NCBI GenBank assembly: GCA_020630735.1
Contig: JAHDIP010000003.1
Coordinates: 1-64,000, forward strand
Source of the DNA: Saprospiraceae bacterium
GTDB taxonomy: Bacteria > Bacteroidota > Bacteroidia > Chitinophagales > Saprospiraceae
Direction of reading: 5' to 3'
DNA length: 64,000 nt
In this document: in pieces, positions 8,972 through 17,735 of the stretch
How positions within the stretch are numbered: the stretch's first letter is position 1
How the letters are laid out: the number at the start of each line of letters is the position of its first letter
The notes under the pieces: generated by a model
Seen by the model: the letters and a program-made list of their open reading frames with translations, nothing else
The model's database searches: none
What the model was told of the DNA's origin: nothing
Made by a program: the position numbers and the translations under genes

Positions 8972-9862
8972 ATGCCTGCTGAAAATACAGATAAGAAGGG
9001 TTTATTGGAGCAAATGCGGCATGCTTACCGGTTGGTTGTGATGAATGACGAGACCTTTGAGGAAGTAGGCTCCTATAAATTATCTCTTCTAAATGTTTAC
9101 ATTTTATTAAGTACGATAGCAGTAATCGTAGCAATGATTGTTGTGTCTATCATTATTTTTACACCAGTAAAACGTTATATCCCTGGTTATGGAGATTTAA
9201 ATGAGCATAAGGAGTTGATGAGAATCAATGAAGAAATGGAAATAATGCGCAAAGAAGCAGAAATCCACAAGACTTATGCCGAAAGTGTTCGTAAAATGCT
9301 TGTCAACGATGTTGAGACGATACCAGAAGAAGTAAATGAAGAATATGTTATTCCAGATAGTTTGTTGAATGTACAGCGTATAGCAGAAGATGAAGAGCTA
9401 AGAAAGGAAGTCGAAATGAATGATATTGATGATGAAAAGGCACTTTTGTCAAAAGCTGCCAATGTTTCACTCAAAGAAGTCCCTTTAGAACAACTCTTTT
9501 TTATCCCTCCTTTAAAAGGTCAAATTAGTGCGGAGTATATGCTGAGTAAAAAACACTATGGAGTAGACGTGTTGGCACCCAAAAATACGCCAATAAAAGC
9601 CATTATGGATGGTTATGTAATTACATCTGATTGGACTGTAGAAACAGGCAATACCATAGCGATTCAGCATAGCAATAATATCATCTCTTTTTATAAGCAC
9701 AATTCTGCCCTACTTAAACCAATAGGAAGCTATGTGAAAGCAGGTGAAGCAGTAGCGATTATTGGCAACACAGGTACCTTATCTAATGGGCCTCACCTTC
9801 ATTTCGAGCTTTGGCACAAAGGAAAAACCGTAAATCCTGCAGACTATATTAATTTTGAGTAA
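8972..9862 (+). CDS. Membrane-anchored M23 (LytM) peptidase
   Basis: 296 residues: a cytoplasmic N-terminus, one membrane segment (about 38-63), a charged stretch rich in Glu and Lys (about 75-160, probably coiled coil) and a C-terminal M23 domain (about 185-296). The metal ligands are present: H195 and D199 in HxxxD, H243, and H275/H277 in HLHFE. M23 enzymes cut peptide cross-links in peptidoglycan; this one should act in the periplasm in cell-wall remodelling, as in the FtsX/YebA-type anchored endopeptidases. It is divergent from the PorW/SprE-like gene across a 237-bp gap. Substrate specificity is not visible. Confidence 0.85.
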   Translation: MPAENTDKKGLLEQMRHAYRLVVMNDETFEEVGSYKLSLLNVYILLSTIAVIVAMIVVSIIIFTPVKRYIPGYGDLNEHKELMRINEEMEIMRKEAEIHKTYAESVRKMLVNDVETIPEEVNEEYVIPDSLLNVQRIAEDEELRKEVEMNDIDDEKALLSKAANVSLKEVPLEQLFFIPPLKGQISAEYMLSKKHYGVDVLAPKNTPIKAIMDGYVITSDWTVETGNTIAIQHSNNIISFYKHNSALLKPIGSYVKAGEAVAIIGNTGTLSNGPHLHFELWHKGKTVNPADYINFE

Positions 9863-9865
9863 AAC

Positions 9866-9993
9866 TTTGAGTTTATACAGTTGGCATAAGCTCATATCAG
9901 TGGTACAAAAAACTAGGAATCATAAGGTTTTTCGACGAAGTATAAGCTCAAATTTACCAACCATAAATCGAGAAGTTATGATTCAATCACGAA
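9866..9993. repeat. Palindromic intergenic element, degenerate copy (F)
   Basis: The right half (TTTTTCGACGAA, then AAATCGAGAAGTTAT and ATTCAATCAC) aligns base for base in layout with the right half of the full copy at 58227-58393 (ATTTTCGACGAA, AAATCGGGAAGTTATTATTTGACCGTTAC). The left half keeps little more than GAGTTTATA. It fills most of the 9862-10167 gap. Confidence 0.5.
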
Positions 9994-10116
9994 TTAACTT
10001 CTAAAATGATTCTTCTTTGGACTTAAATTTGCCATATATCTGAATAGTTGGGACATAACAAAAGGATGTATAGTATAAAAATGTACTGTTTTATAGCATT
10101 TTACAATATAATAACT

Positions 10117-10124
10117 TATTTTTG
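10117..10124 (+). promoter_or_regulatory. Bacteroidota -7 box for the HAD gene
   Basis: TATTTTTG fits the Bacteroidota consensus TAnnTTTG and lies 43 nt before ATG 10167. No clear -33 element was seen. Confidence 0.5.
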
Positions 10125-10166
10125 TGGTTCTGCTTTTTTTTAAGAGAAGATAAAAATTATAGAAAC

Positions 10167-10595
10167 ATGGCTGATAAGCATGAGTTGAATAAGACATATA
10201 ATGAGAAGGGTGAAACAGTAAGCCCTATTCTTGCTGAAGATGTGAAAAACTTTCTTGTAGATATAGATGGTACTGTCTGCGATGATGTACCAAATGAAGA
10301 ACCTGAGCGTATGTCTACTTGCCTACCATACCCTGATGCTTTGAAAATGGTCAATAAATGGTATGACGAAGGTCATATTATCACATTTTTTACCTCTAGA
10401 ACGGAAGAACACCGCAGCATTACTGAGGCATGGCTTAAAAAACACAATTTTAAGTATCATGGTTTATTGATGAATAAGCCTAGAGGAGGTAACTATCACT
10501 GGATTGATAATCATATAGTGAAAGCGACTCGTTTTAAAGGGAAGTTTACAGATTTAGTGATTAAGACTAAAGCGATAGAGGTATTCAAATCGTAG
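10167..10595 (+). CDS. HAD-superfamily phosphatase-like protein
   Basis: 142 residues from ATG 10167; the frame is open to TTG 10122, but that overlaps the predicted -7 box. Motif I is present as LVDIDGTVCDD (D32 and D34, the nucleophile and general acid of HAD enzymes), then FFTSRTEEHR as motif II (Thr/Ser) and HWIDNHI near the expected motif IV position. It lacks a large cap domain, as in small HAD hydrolases acting on sugar or nucleotide phosphates or on larger substrates. The substrate is unknown. It stands alone, convergent with the epimerase-like gene 18 bp away. Confidence 0.7.
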   Translation: MADKHELNKTYNEKGETVSPILAEDVKNFLVDIDGTVCDDVPNEEPERMSTCLPYPDALKMVNKWYDEGHIITFFTSRTEEHRSITEAWLKKHNFKYHGLLMNKPRGGNYHWIDNHIVKATRFKGKFTDLVIKTKAIEVFKS

Positions 10596-10612
10596 TAAGA
10601 ACGAAAACATTC

Positions 10613-11527
10613 TTATATTTTTTTACTTAACAAGTCTTTTAGTGCTGGAATCAATTCGGGAAATTTGAATTGATAGCCTGCCTGTTGCAGTTTTGCTGCA
10701 GATAGTCTATTGCCATGCAATACAACATCTGCCATTTCTCCCATCGCTAAACGAAGTGCAGCAGCAGGAGCTGGAACAATCAGAGCAGCTATTCCTAGCG
10801 CTTTTTTTAGGTCATAGGTCATTTGTTTGTTGGAAACAGCATTAGGAGCTACAGCATTATAGATACCTTTATAATGCTCGTTTTCGATGCCAGCTACCAA
10901 CATAGAACAAAGGTCGTCAATATGTATCCAAGAAAAATATTGTTCACCATTACCAAAGTAAGCACCAACTCTAGTTTTAAACGATAGTAACATTTTCTCT
11001 AATGCACCTCCTTGGGTGGAAAGCACAATGCCAATTCGATATACAGCAATACGCGTATCAATAACAGACATTTCTTCGATTGCTTTTTCCCATTCAATAC
11101 ATGATTCTACTAGAAAACCTTTAGTACCAATAGGCGAGTCTTCTGTAAGTATTTCATCTCCTCTATTACCATAAATACCAATAGCTGCTGCAGAAAGGTA
11201 GGCTTTAGGTGTTTTTTGTAATTTCAGAAAAGTAGTCTTTAAAAGTTGATTACTTTTGACACGACTATCAATAATTAATTTTTTGCGACTAGCGGACCAT
11301 CGTTTATCTGCAATACCTGTACCAGCCAAGTTAATTACATAATCAGCTTGTTGAACCGCTTTTTCATCGATCAAACCTTGTTCTACATCCCATCGGTAAG
11401 CAGGAAACGTAGCATTGAGGTTTTCTCTTCGACTCAAATGTAATACATCATAGCTCTTTTCTTTGAGTAGCTTACTCAGACGTTTTCCAACTAAACCTGT
11501 TCCGCCTGCTATTAGTACTGTTGGCAT
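10613..11527 (-). CDS. TIGR01777-family epimerase-like protein (YfcH/SDR39U1 type)
   Basis: 304 residues. A Rossmann NAD(P)-binding motif opens the protein (VLIAGGTGLVGKRL). Further family markers are YVINLAGTGIADKRW, YLSAAAIGIYGNRGDE, ESCIEWEKAI and YFSWIHIDDL. These define the extended short-chain dehydrogenase group TIGR01777 (E. coli YfcH, human SDR39U1). The biochemical reaction of the family is poorly known, so I give no substrate. The final 50 residues contain the DUF1731-like LRLAMGEMADVVLHGNRLSAAKLQQAG segment, which completes the usual architecture. Likely a single-gene unit. Confidence 0.85.
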   Translation of the reverse strand: MPTVLIAGGTGLVGKRLSKLLKEKSYDVLHLSRRENLNATFPAYRWDVEQGLIDEKAVQQADYVINLAGTGIADKRWSASRKKLIIDSRVKSNQLLKTTFLKLQKTPKAYLSAAAIGIYGNRGDEILTEDSPIGTKGFLVESCIEWEKAIEEMSVIDTRIAVYRIGIVLSTQGGALEKMLLSFKTRVGAYFGNGEQYFSWIHIDDLCSMLVAGIENEHYKGIYNAVAPNAVSNKQMTYDLKKALGIAALIVPAPAAALRLAMGEMADVVLHGNRLSAAKLQQAGYQFKFPELIPALKDLLSKKI

Positions 11528-11690
11528 ATTCTTTTTTTATGTTACAAAAAAAAATTAAAATAGCGCTAACGTTTTTAATGATTAGTGTATTCCTATTATA
11601 GATACAAAGAGAATTAAAATTTGTTCAAAAAACAATAATGAATAGCGTAATAAGATTAGATGATGTAACTACTTGTGTTCAAAAAAAATG

Positions 11691-11698
11691 TACCTTTG
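11691..11698 (+). promoter_or_regulatory. -7 box of the peptide-transporter gene
   Basis: TACCTTTG matches TAnnTTTG and lies 47 nt before ATG 11745. A TTG sits upstream at 11673-11675. Its position supports ATG 11745 rather than the upstream TTG as translation start. Confidence 0.6.
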
Positions 11699-11744
11699 GG
11701 TAAACTTATTCTTTCTCAATAACTCACAAAACCTCCGTTTTATC

Positions 11745-13520
11745 ATGGACAAAAAATTATTTTTATTAGGTCAATTATGCCTCTTCTTTTTTTTATCTTT
11801 TACTAGTTGTACTGATGATACAAAAGGTGACGAAACAAAGAATGAAGCAACAACGCCTTGCAAAATTACAGCTCGAATTCCAGCAGATCCAGGCGGACTA
11901 AATCCTGTTTACTCTAGCTCGGGTTATTCTCGACAGATTCAACATGAAATCTTTTTACCTTTGATTGAGTTTGATCCTGATGATCTTAAAATGAAACCTG
12001 TTTTAGTAAAAACATTACCAGTTATTGAAGAAATTACAGAGGGAGAATTTAAAGGAGGTGTGAGTTACACTTATGAAATACACGAAGAAGCTGTATGGGA
12101 TAATGGCGAGCCTGTTACGGCACATGATTATGCTTTTACAGTTAAAATGGTTTTGAACCCAACAACAAATACGCCTGGATGGCGAGGCTACTTGTCTAAT
12201 ATAAGTGATGTGAAAATTGACCCAAACAATGATAAAAAGTTTGTCGTTTATATCAAAGAAGCATATATTCTAGCATTAGAAAGTACAGGGAATTGGTATG
12301 TGTATCCAGAGTACCATTATGATCCTAATAAGTTATTACGAAAATTTAATATCAAAGACTTTGCAGATGAGAAAAAAGCAAAAGAGATATCTGAAGATGA
12401 GGATATGAAAGCTTTTGTTGAGGAGTTTACAAAAGAAAAATATTTAGTAGATGAAAAAGAAATTGTAAGTTGCGGTCCGTATCGATTAGAAAAATGGGAG
12501 TCAGGTGTTCGTCTTGATTTGCGCAAAAAAGAAAACTGGTGGGGTAATGCATTGATGGACGATTATCCATTGCTAAGAGCTTATCCAGAAGAGCTTGTTT
12601 TTAAAGTTATTCCTGAACCTGCTACTGCTGTTGCAGAATTAAAAAATGGTGCGATTGATATTATGGCTGAAATTCCGCCAGAAATGTATACGGAATTAAA
12701 GGACAGTGATTTTGCCAAAGATAAATTAAATATCTCTACGGCTCCATTAATGAAATATTATTACATTGGGTTAAATAACAACTCTCCAAAATTAGAAGAT
12801 AAACGAGTGCGTAAAGCCTTGGCACATATTTTAGATTTGGATAAGGGGAAAGAAACGCTAATGAAAGGATTAGCGGATAGAGTTGTAGGTCCTGTACATC
12901 CATTAAAAAGTTATTATAATAGCTCTATACAACCTATTCCTTTTGATCTGGAAAAAGCGAAAAGTTTATTTGCTGAAGCGGGTTGGAAAGATACAAATGG
13001 CAATGGTATTTTGGATAAAAAGATAAATGGTAAATTGACTGAATTTATACTCAAAGCAGATATTACTAAAACGTCTTTATCAAGAGACATAGTTTTATTA
13101 CTTCAACAGAATGGAAAGAAAGTAGGTATAGAAGTTGAGTTGCTTAATAGAAATTTTACAGAAGTAGTAAAAGACCTTAAAGCAAGAAAATATGAACTCG
13201 TTATGCTTGCTGCTGTTCGCTCGCCTTCTGATGATGATTTTTATCAGTTTTGGCATACAAGCAGTGATACGCCTCGTGGATATAATCGAGTGAGCTTTGG
13301 TAATGCAACTTCTGATCAATTGATAGAAGATATTCGTAGAACACTAGACCCTGTAAAACGGAAAGATTTGTATTACGAATTTCAGGAAATTTTGCAAGAC
13401 GAACAGCCAGTTATTTTCCTCTATGCTCCTTTGGAACGTTTAGGGTACTCGAAAAGAATAAGCGGGAAAATCTCAGACATGCAACCAGGTTATTTCCCCG
13501 CAACTTTTAAGTGCAATTAA
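11745..13520 (+). CDS. ABC transporter substrate-binding lipoprotein, oligopeptide (OppA/DppA) type
   Basis: 591 residues from ATG 11745, which gives a lipoprotein signal (LSFTSC). The body is an SBP_bac_5 protein, the family that binds peptides or nickel for ABC importers: ARIPADPGGLNPVYSSSGYSR, the YTYEIHEEAVWDNGEPVTAHDYAFTVK signature, and later VRKALAHILDLD and GPVHPLKSYYN. It is lipid-anchored outside the inner membrane and should deliver substrate to the two permeases that follow (13749 and 15212). It is somewhat longer than classical OppA (about 540). The ligand is probably peptides, but the sequence cannot say. Confidence 0.88.
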   Translation: MDKKLFLLGQLCLFFFLSFTSCTDDTKGDETKNEATTPCKITARIPADPGGLNPVYSSSGYSRQIQHEIFLPLIEFDPDDLKMKPVLVKTLPVIEEITEGEFKGGVSYTYEIHEEAVWDNGEPVTAHDYAFTVKMVLNPTTNTPGWRGYLSNISDVKIDPNNDKKFVVYIKEAYILALESTGNWYVYPEYHYDPNKLLRKFNIKDFADEKKAKEISEDEDMKAFVEEFTKEKYLVDEKEIVSCGPYRLEKWESGVRLDLRKKENWWGNALMDDYPLLRAYPEELVFKVIPEPATAVAELKNGAIDIMAEIPPEMYTELKDSDFAKDKLNISTAPLMKYYYIGLNNNSPKLEDKRVRKALAHILDLDKGKETLMKGLADRVVGPVHPLKSYYNSSIQPIPFDLEKAKSLFAEAGWKDTNGNGILDKKINGKLTEFILKADITKTSLSRDIVLLLQQNGKKVGIEVELLNRNFTEVVKDLKARKYELVMLAAVRSPSDDDFYQFWHTSSDTPRGYNRVSFGNATSDQLIEDIRRTLDPVKRKDLYYEFQEILQDEQPVIFLYAPLERLGYSKRISGKISDMQPGYFPATFKCN

Positions 13521-13577
13521 ATAATGACTAAATAATTGATTTTTGAACGAAGCAAAAAAATAGAAAAGAATATACAA

Positions 13578-13610
13578 ATGAAGTAGTTACAATAATGTAG
13601 TCTACTTCAT
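13578..13610 (+). terminator. Hairpin after the binding-protein gene
   Basis: ATGAAGTAG (13578-13586) pairs exactly with CTACTTCAT (13602-13610), followed by a T-rich stretch. It is a weak terminator candidate that may reduce read-through into the permeases. Confidence 0.4.
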
Positions 13611-13618
13611 TTATGTTT

Positions 13619-13733
13619 AATAAGTAGCTCACAATAATTAATTGGGTAAATTTTAGGACGAAGATTTTTTTGAGGAAATATAGCGGAAAAAGATCGTTAT
13701 AAAATACCGAATTAATTGTGGTGCGCTACTTAA
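13619..13733. repeat. Palindromic intergenic element (copy A)
   Basis: TAAGTAGC (13621-13628) and GCTACTTA (13725-13732) form the ends. Inside, AATTAATTGGGTA on the left mirrors TACCGAATTAATT on the right. It resembles the element at 58227-58393 in its TTAAGTA-type ends and GGTATTTTA arm. It lies between the binding-protein and permease genes. Confidence 0.6.
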
Positions 13734-13748
13734 TATGACTTAACGTTT

Positions 13749-15206
13749 ATGCTAAAGTATATATTCAAACGTATTTTACTGTTTATTCCTTCATTGTTTA
13801 TCATATCACTATTTGTCTTTTGTCTAAGCAATTTTGTGGGAGGTAATATTTATGAGGATATTCCTGATGATCAGTTTAGAACCGAACATATACAAAGACG
13901 TGCTGCTAAATATAACTATGACAAGCCTAATTTTTATCTAAGCTTTACAGCAGCGGCATATCCTGATACACTTTATTTGGTACTAGAAAAAGACAAACGT
14001 AACACATTAAAACAGTTGATTGCTCAATATGGAAATTGGTCAGTCATTTCTTCTTACAAACAAGCAGTCGAAGCATTTATCTTTAAAGTCCATCCTGATA
14101 ATATTGTGGATCATTTTATTGACTCTAGCTCCCTAGATGCTCAAATAGAACTTTACCAAAACTTAACACAACTTCCCATTCTGTATGAAGATGAGGACAT
14201 CAGCGGACGACTTGAAAATATCCAGAAGTACTGCACCAATTATCCGAAATTAGATTCTTTTGTAAAACAAGAAAAAGAAAATTTACTAGCGAGTTATCAG
14301 AAAATTAAAACCGAATCAACAACAAACAAACTATATGTTCCAAGTTTACGCTGGAATGGAACAAGAAACCGTTATCATCATTGGGTAACTAATTTGTTGG
14401 GATTAAATGATCAGCTAGGATTTAAAAATACATTTCCATTTATAAACTGGCAACCAGATTTTGGTTATTCTCTGATAACAGGAAAGTCGGTGAATAAAAC
14501 TATTTCGGATGCTCTATTTTGGACTTTAATTCTTAATATTTCTGCGATCTTTTTGGCGTACATTATAGCGATACCTTTAGGCATTTTTTCAGCCGTAAAA
14601 AACAAAAGTAGATTAGATAAGGTACTAACTATTTTGGTTTTTATTTTATACTCCTTACCAGCTTTTTGGATAGCCATTTTATTAATTTCGTTTTTTACAA
14701 CTACAGAGTATTGTTCATGGTGTGATATTTTTCCTTCGTCTACCAGTTTTGGAGATTTACTTTCAGACCCATCTACATCTTGGTGGCATTATATTCCTAA
14801 GTTTATTTTGCCAATTATATGTTTGGTTTATCCGTCTTTAGCTATTATCTCTCGACAGATGAGAGGAGGAATGTTCGAAGTATTGCAACAAGATTATATC
14901 AAAACTGCTCGAGCAAAAGGATTGTCAGAAAGAAAAGTAATAGGTAAACACGCATTGCGAAATGGTGTCTTTCCAATCATAACATTATTGGCTGGTATTT
15001 TTCCAGCGGCAGTGGCTGGCTCGGTAGTTATCGAAAGAATTTTTGGTATACCAGGAATGGGGCGTTTATTACTCTTAAGTATTGATGGAGAAGACTGGCC
15101 GATTGTATATATTATACTTATGCTTGCTTCGGTTTTGACAATGGTAGGAATATTACTAGCGGATATTTTATATGCACTTGTTGATCCAAGAGTTTCATTT
15201 AAATAA
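13749..15206 (+). CDS. ABC transporter permease, OppB/DppB type
   Basis: 485 residues. An N-terminal membrane helix (about 5-28) is followed by a 200-residue extracytoplasmic insert, then five helices forming the BPD_transp_1 fold (about 250-485). The permease signature facing the ATPase is clear (DYIKTARAKGLSERKVIGKHALRN, then GSVVIERIFGIPGMG). Typical OppB proteins are about 310-340 residues, so the insert accounts for the extra length. It pairs with the next gene, whose start is 6 nt past this stop. No ATP-binding subunit is encoded in the window. Confidence 0.88.
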   Translation: MLKYIFKRILLFIPSLFIISLFVFCLSNFVGGNIYEDIPDDQFRTEHIQRRAAKYNYDKPNFYLSFTAAAYPDTLYLVLEKDKRNTLKQLIAQYGNWSVISSYKQAVEAFIFKVHPDNIVDHFIDSSSLDAQIELYQNLTQLPILYEDEDISGRLENIQKYCTNYPKLDSFVKQEKENLLASYQKIKTESTTNKLYVPSLRWNGTRNRYHHWVTNLLGLNDQLGFKNTFPFINWQPDFGYSLITGKSVNKTISDALFWTLILNISAIFLAYIIAIPLGIFSAVKNKSRLDKVLTILVFILYSLPAFWIAILLISFFTTTEYCSWCDIFPSSTSFGDLLSDPSTSWWHYIPKFILPIICLVYPSLAIISRQMRGGMFEVLQQDYIKTARAKGLSERKVIGKHALRNGVFPIITLLAGIFPAAVAGSVVIERIFGIPGMGRLLLLSIDGEDWPIVYIILMLASVLTMVGILLADILYALVDPRVSFK

Positions 15207-15211
15207 AAGAT

Positions 15212-16507
15212 ATGTTTTTTAGTAGGAAAAAAGAAGATCAACTGCTACATACTTTAGGGGCGCAGGGCGAAAACTATTGGCAAAAATTACGCCAGCGTTT
15301 TCGTAAAAATAAGCTAGCACTTTGGTCTACTCGTTTGCTATTCCTATTTATTTTTATAGCTGTATTTGCCGATTTCATTGCAAACGAAAAACCTATTTAT
15401 TACCAAAAAGATGGAGTGCATCATTTTCCGATCCTTGGAGATTACGCCACAGCCTTAGGACTTGCCGAAAGTAAAAAATATATTGATTGGCGAGAACTCA
15501 AAGCTGACGTGATTGTACGAGCACCGATTCCTTATTCTCATAATTCTATAGATCAAGGCAATAGTTATTTAGCACCAGCAGGCAATCAAAAAGTAAGTTC
15601 TAAACGGTATTGGCATTGGCTTGGTACACATTCACTTGGTAGAGATGTGGCCGCTGGTATGATAAGGGGAACCCGAGTAGCGTTGATAATTGGAATTTTG
15701 TCAATGGGAATTGCTACAATACTTGGTCTTTTTTTTGGAAGCTTAGCTGGCTATTTGGGAGATGATCGTTTAAAAGTATCAAGAATTCGTTTAATACTAA
15801 ATATAATGGCTTTTCCTTTTGCTGTATTTTATGCATTCGTGACTCGCTCCTATTTGTTAAGTCAAGCGAATTCTTTTTACACACAACTACTCATTAGTTT
15901 ATTGATATTTATAGCGATAATCTTTGCAGTTAATATAATTGCTACTGCACTAAAAAGAGTACCCTTTCTAGGCAAAAAGGTAACCATTGCTTTAGACCTA
16001 TTGATTATGCGTCTCATCGAAATTGTTAACTCCATTCCTGGTCTTTTATTAATCTTAGCCTTTATTGCAATAGTACCCAAACCATCTTTAATAAATATAA
16101 TGGTGTTTATTGGATTAATTCGATGGACAAGTATAGCAAGGTTTATTCGAGCAGAGTTATTGCGAATACGGAACTTAGAATACATGGAAGCAGCTCAAGC
16201 TTTAGGTTTTTCTGATTGGCGTATTATTCTAAAACATGCCATTCCTAATGCTTTGACTCCTGTATTGATCACAATTGCATTTGGTATTGCTTCTGCCATC
16301 TTAATAGAAGCCATACTTTCGTTCCTCGGAATTGGTACAAGCGCTGATAATGTAACTTGGGGATATTTAGTGAGTGAGGCTCGAGAATCGACTACTTACT
16401 GGTGGTTAGCTATTATTCCAGGCTTTGCCATATTTATTACAGTTACCCTCTTTAACCTGATAGGAGAGGGGCTAATGACTGCTTTAGATTCTAAACAAAT
16501 AGATTAA
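15212..16507 (+). CDS. ABC transporter permease, OppC/DppC type
   Basis: 431 residues. The N-terminal OppC_N helix (about 30-55) precedes an extended periplasmic segment (about 60-140, with HWLGTHSLGRDVAAGMIRGTRVAL, the family's GTD.LGRD-type motif, near its end). BPD_transp_1 helices follow, with a charged insertion between them and the EAA-like loop EYMEAAQALGFSDWRIILKH. It ends with the usual SFLGIGTSADNVTWGYLVSEAR segment. It forms the importer channel with the preceding permease, 6 nt upstream. It is longer than typical OppC (about 300) through added loops. Hairpin 16541-16571 lies downstream but lacks a clear T-tract. Confidence 0.88.
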   Translation: MFFSRKKEDQLLHTLGAQGENYWQKLRQRFRKNKLALWSTRLLFLFIFIAVFADFIANEKPIYYQKDGVHHFPILGDYATALGLAESKKYIDWRELKADVIVRAPIPYSHNSIDQGNSYLAPAGNQKVSSKRYWHWLGTHSLGRDVAAGMIRGTRVALIIGILSMGIATILGLFFGSLAGYLGDDRLKVSRIRLILNIMAFPFAVFYAFVTRSYLLSQANSFYTQLLISLLIFIAIIFAVNIIATALKRVPFLGKKVTIALDLLIMRLIEIVNSIPGLLLILAFIAIVPKPSLINIMVFIGLIRWTSIARFIRAELLRIRNLEYMEAAQALGFSDWRIILKHAIPNALTPVLITIAFGIASAILIEAILSFLGIGTSADNVTWGYLVSEARESTTYWWLAIIPGFAIFITVTLFNLIGEGLMTALDSKQID

Positions 16508-16554
16508 AAACAAATAATGAGTAAACAATTTGTTTAAATAAAATCCTGAAAACC

Positions 16555-16585
16555 TTTGTTTTTCTGGATTTGAGTGTTACCTTTG
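16555..16585 (+). promoter_or_regulatory. Orphan promoter-like sequence reading toward an antisense region
   Basis: TTTG (16555-16558) and TACCTTTG (16578-16585) are spaced by 19 nt, matching the Bacteroidota -33/-7 arrangement. The next plus-strand gene is almost 500 bp away, so a transcript would run antisense to the small lipoprotein gene at 16630-16833. Such matches also arise by chance in AT-rich DNA. Confidence 0.3.
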
Positions 16586-16629
16586 TTCCAGAAAGTAGTT
16601 ATAATAGATTTTTGCAAAAGAGCAAAAAA

Positions 16630-16833
16630 TTAGTTTTTACGTTTTTTTGAAGTCATATTTTTTGGAAAAAGACCAGATTTGCCTCGTTTTGTAGGCATAT
16701 TTCCTTTTTTATCTGCCTTTACAGATGCATTTTCTGTAGAAGGGCAACCAGTCTTTTTGCTACATGAAGTAAGAGATAAAGTGCTAAAAGTGAGGAATAA
16801 GCAGCAAGAAATTAGATAAATTAGCTTTTTCAT
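16630..16833 (-). CDS. Small predicted lipoprotein
   Basis: 67 residues with a lipoprotein signal peptide (hydrophobic 4-21, LTSC lipobox) and a short basic mature part containing GCPSTENASVKADKKGN, TKRGKSGLFPKNM and an SKKRKN end. There is no catalytic motif. The GCP and RGKSGLFPKN segments look conserved rather than random, which supports a real gene. It sits alone between the permease operon and HU on the opposite strand. Function unknown. Confidence 0.65.
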   Translation of the reverse strand: MKKLIYLISCCLFLTFSTLSLTSCSKKTGCPSTENASVKADKKGNMPTKRGKSGLFPKNMTSKKRKN

Positions 16834-17003
16834 TGAATATTTTTTTAAAATTTATCAGGCAATAAAGATGCCTGATAATGTGTATTTACAGAATAAATGT
16901 CTTTAAGAACGAAAAATACGCAAATTTTCATGTAATCTATGTAACAAAATGCTAGAACCCTAGTAAAAATAGGCAATAGCTCTTTTTTTTTATCCCAAAA
17001 AAC

Positions 17004-17034
17004 TTGTTTTTACAATAGTAAGAACATATTTTTG
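17004..17034 (+). promoter_or_regulatory. Promoter of the HU gene
   Basis: TTG (17004-17006) and TATTTTTG (17027-17034) are separated by 20 nt, a good fit to the Bacteroidota promoter. The start codon follows 40 nt after the -7 box. Confidence 0.65.
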
Positions 17035-17073
17035 TGCCACTTAATTTCAAATCAAATAATAAAATTTGTTAAC

Positions 17074-17346
17074 ATGAACAAAGGAGAATTAATCAACAGA
17101 GTAGCAGAAGATGCTAATTTAACAAAAGCTCAAGCTACTGAAGCTTTAAATGCTGTTCTGGGTTCTATTGAAGAATCTTTGAAAGATGGAAACAAAGTTA
17201 CGTTAGTAGGCTTTGGTACATTCTTAACTGCTGAGCGTAAAGCTCGTATGGGAAGAAACCCTCAAACTGGTGCTTCTATCCAAATCGCAGCAAAGAATGT
17301 TATTAAATTCAAGCCTGGTAAAGAATTAGTAAATTCTGTAAACTAA
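17074..17346 (+). CDS. HU/IHF-family DNA-binding protein
   Basis: 90 residues, the standard HU length, from ATG 17074. The upstream in-frame start at 17032 lies inside the predicted -7 box and is rejected. The sequence shows MNKGELINRVAEDANLTKAQA, the VTLVGFGTF strand and the RNPQTGASIQIAAKN loop of the DNA-embracing beta arms, then the VIKFKPGKELVNSVN end. HU bends and compacts DNA as a dimer. It is monocistronic with its own promoter and terminator. Whether it is the main HU or a paralogue cannot be told. Confidence 0.93.
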   Translation: MNKGELINRVAEDANLTKAQATEALNAVLGSIEESLKDGNKVTLVGFGTFLTAERKARMGRNPQTGASIQIAAKNVIKFKPGKELVNSVN

Positions 17347-17382
17347 TTTTAAATAGATAGCAGTATCTATCCCAATTCAAGA

Positions 17383-17416
17383 GGGCAGTCTAATTTTATA
17401 TTAGATTGCCCTTTTG
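17383..17416 (+). terminator. Terminator of the HU gene
   Basis: GGGCAGTCTAAT (17383-17394) pairs with ATTAGATTGCCC (17400-17411), with one G-U pair and a 5-nt loop, followed by TTTTG. Confidence 0.85.
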
Positions 17417-17498
17417 TCTTATACACCCTTCCTAAATCTTTCTTTTAAATTTATTAGAAAGATTAAATAACTTCCTCGTTTCTTATACACAAAATTTA

Positions 17499-17506
17499 TA
17501 CTTTTG
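17499..17506 (+). promoter_or_regulatory. Possible -7 box upstream of the transketolase genes
   Basis: TACTTTTG fits TAnnTTTG. A transcript from here would carry the palindromic element at 17512-17671 in its roughly 230-nt leader. Confidence 0.35.
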
Positions 17507-17511
17507 CGCTA

Positions 17512-17671
17512 AGGAATGAGTTAAAAATAAATTTACATTCTTGGCTTGATTATTTTGTATCTAACTTCGTTAAAAAGCCTCCTGATAGCTAAGCTATCAC
17601 TACGTTTTTTGCCTTGTTAATGACTAAATAATCTAATCCAAAGAATCGTAACTTATTTATACCTCATTCCT
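17512..17671. repeat. Palindromic intergenic element, full copy (B)
   Basis: The ends are AGGAATGAG and CTCATTCCT; the arms mirror each other imperfectly along about 70 bp (left TTAAAAATAAATTTACATTCTT, mirrored on the right by AAGAATCGTAACTTATTTATA). The centre is the perfect palindrome TGATAGCT-A-AGCTATCA (17583-17599). The same centre type occurs in the copy at 58227-58393. It fills the gap between HU and transketolase. Confidence 0.75.
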
Positions 17672-17735
17672 AGGCTATAAAGCCTTTGGAGAAAACAATT
17701 AATTTATCAACTCCTTTTAAAGTATACCAAATATA

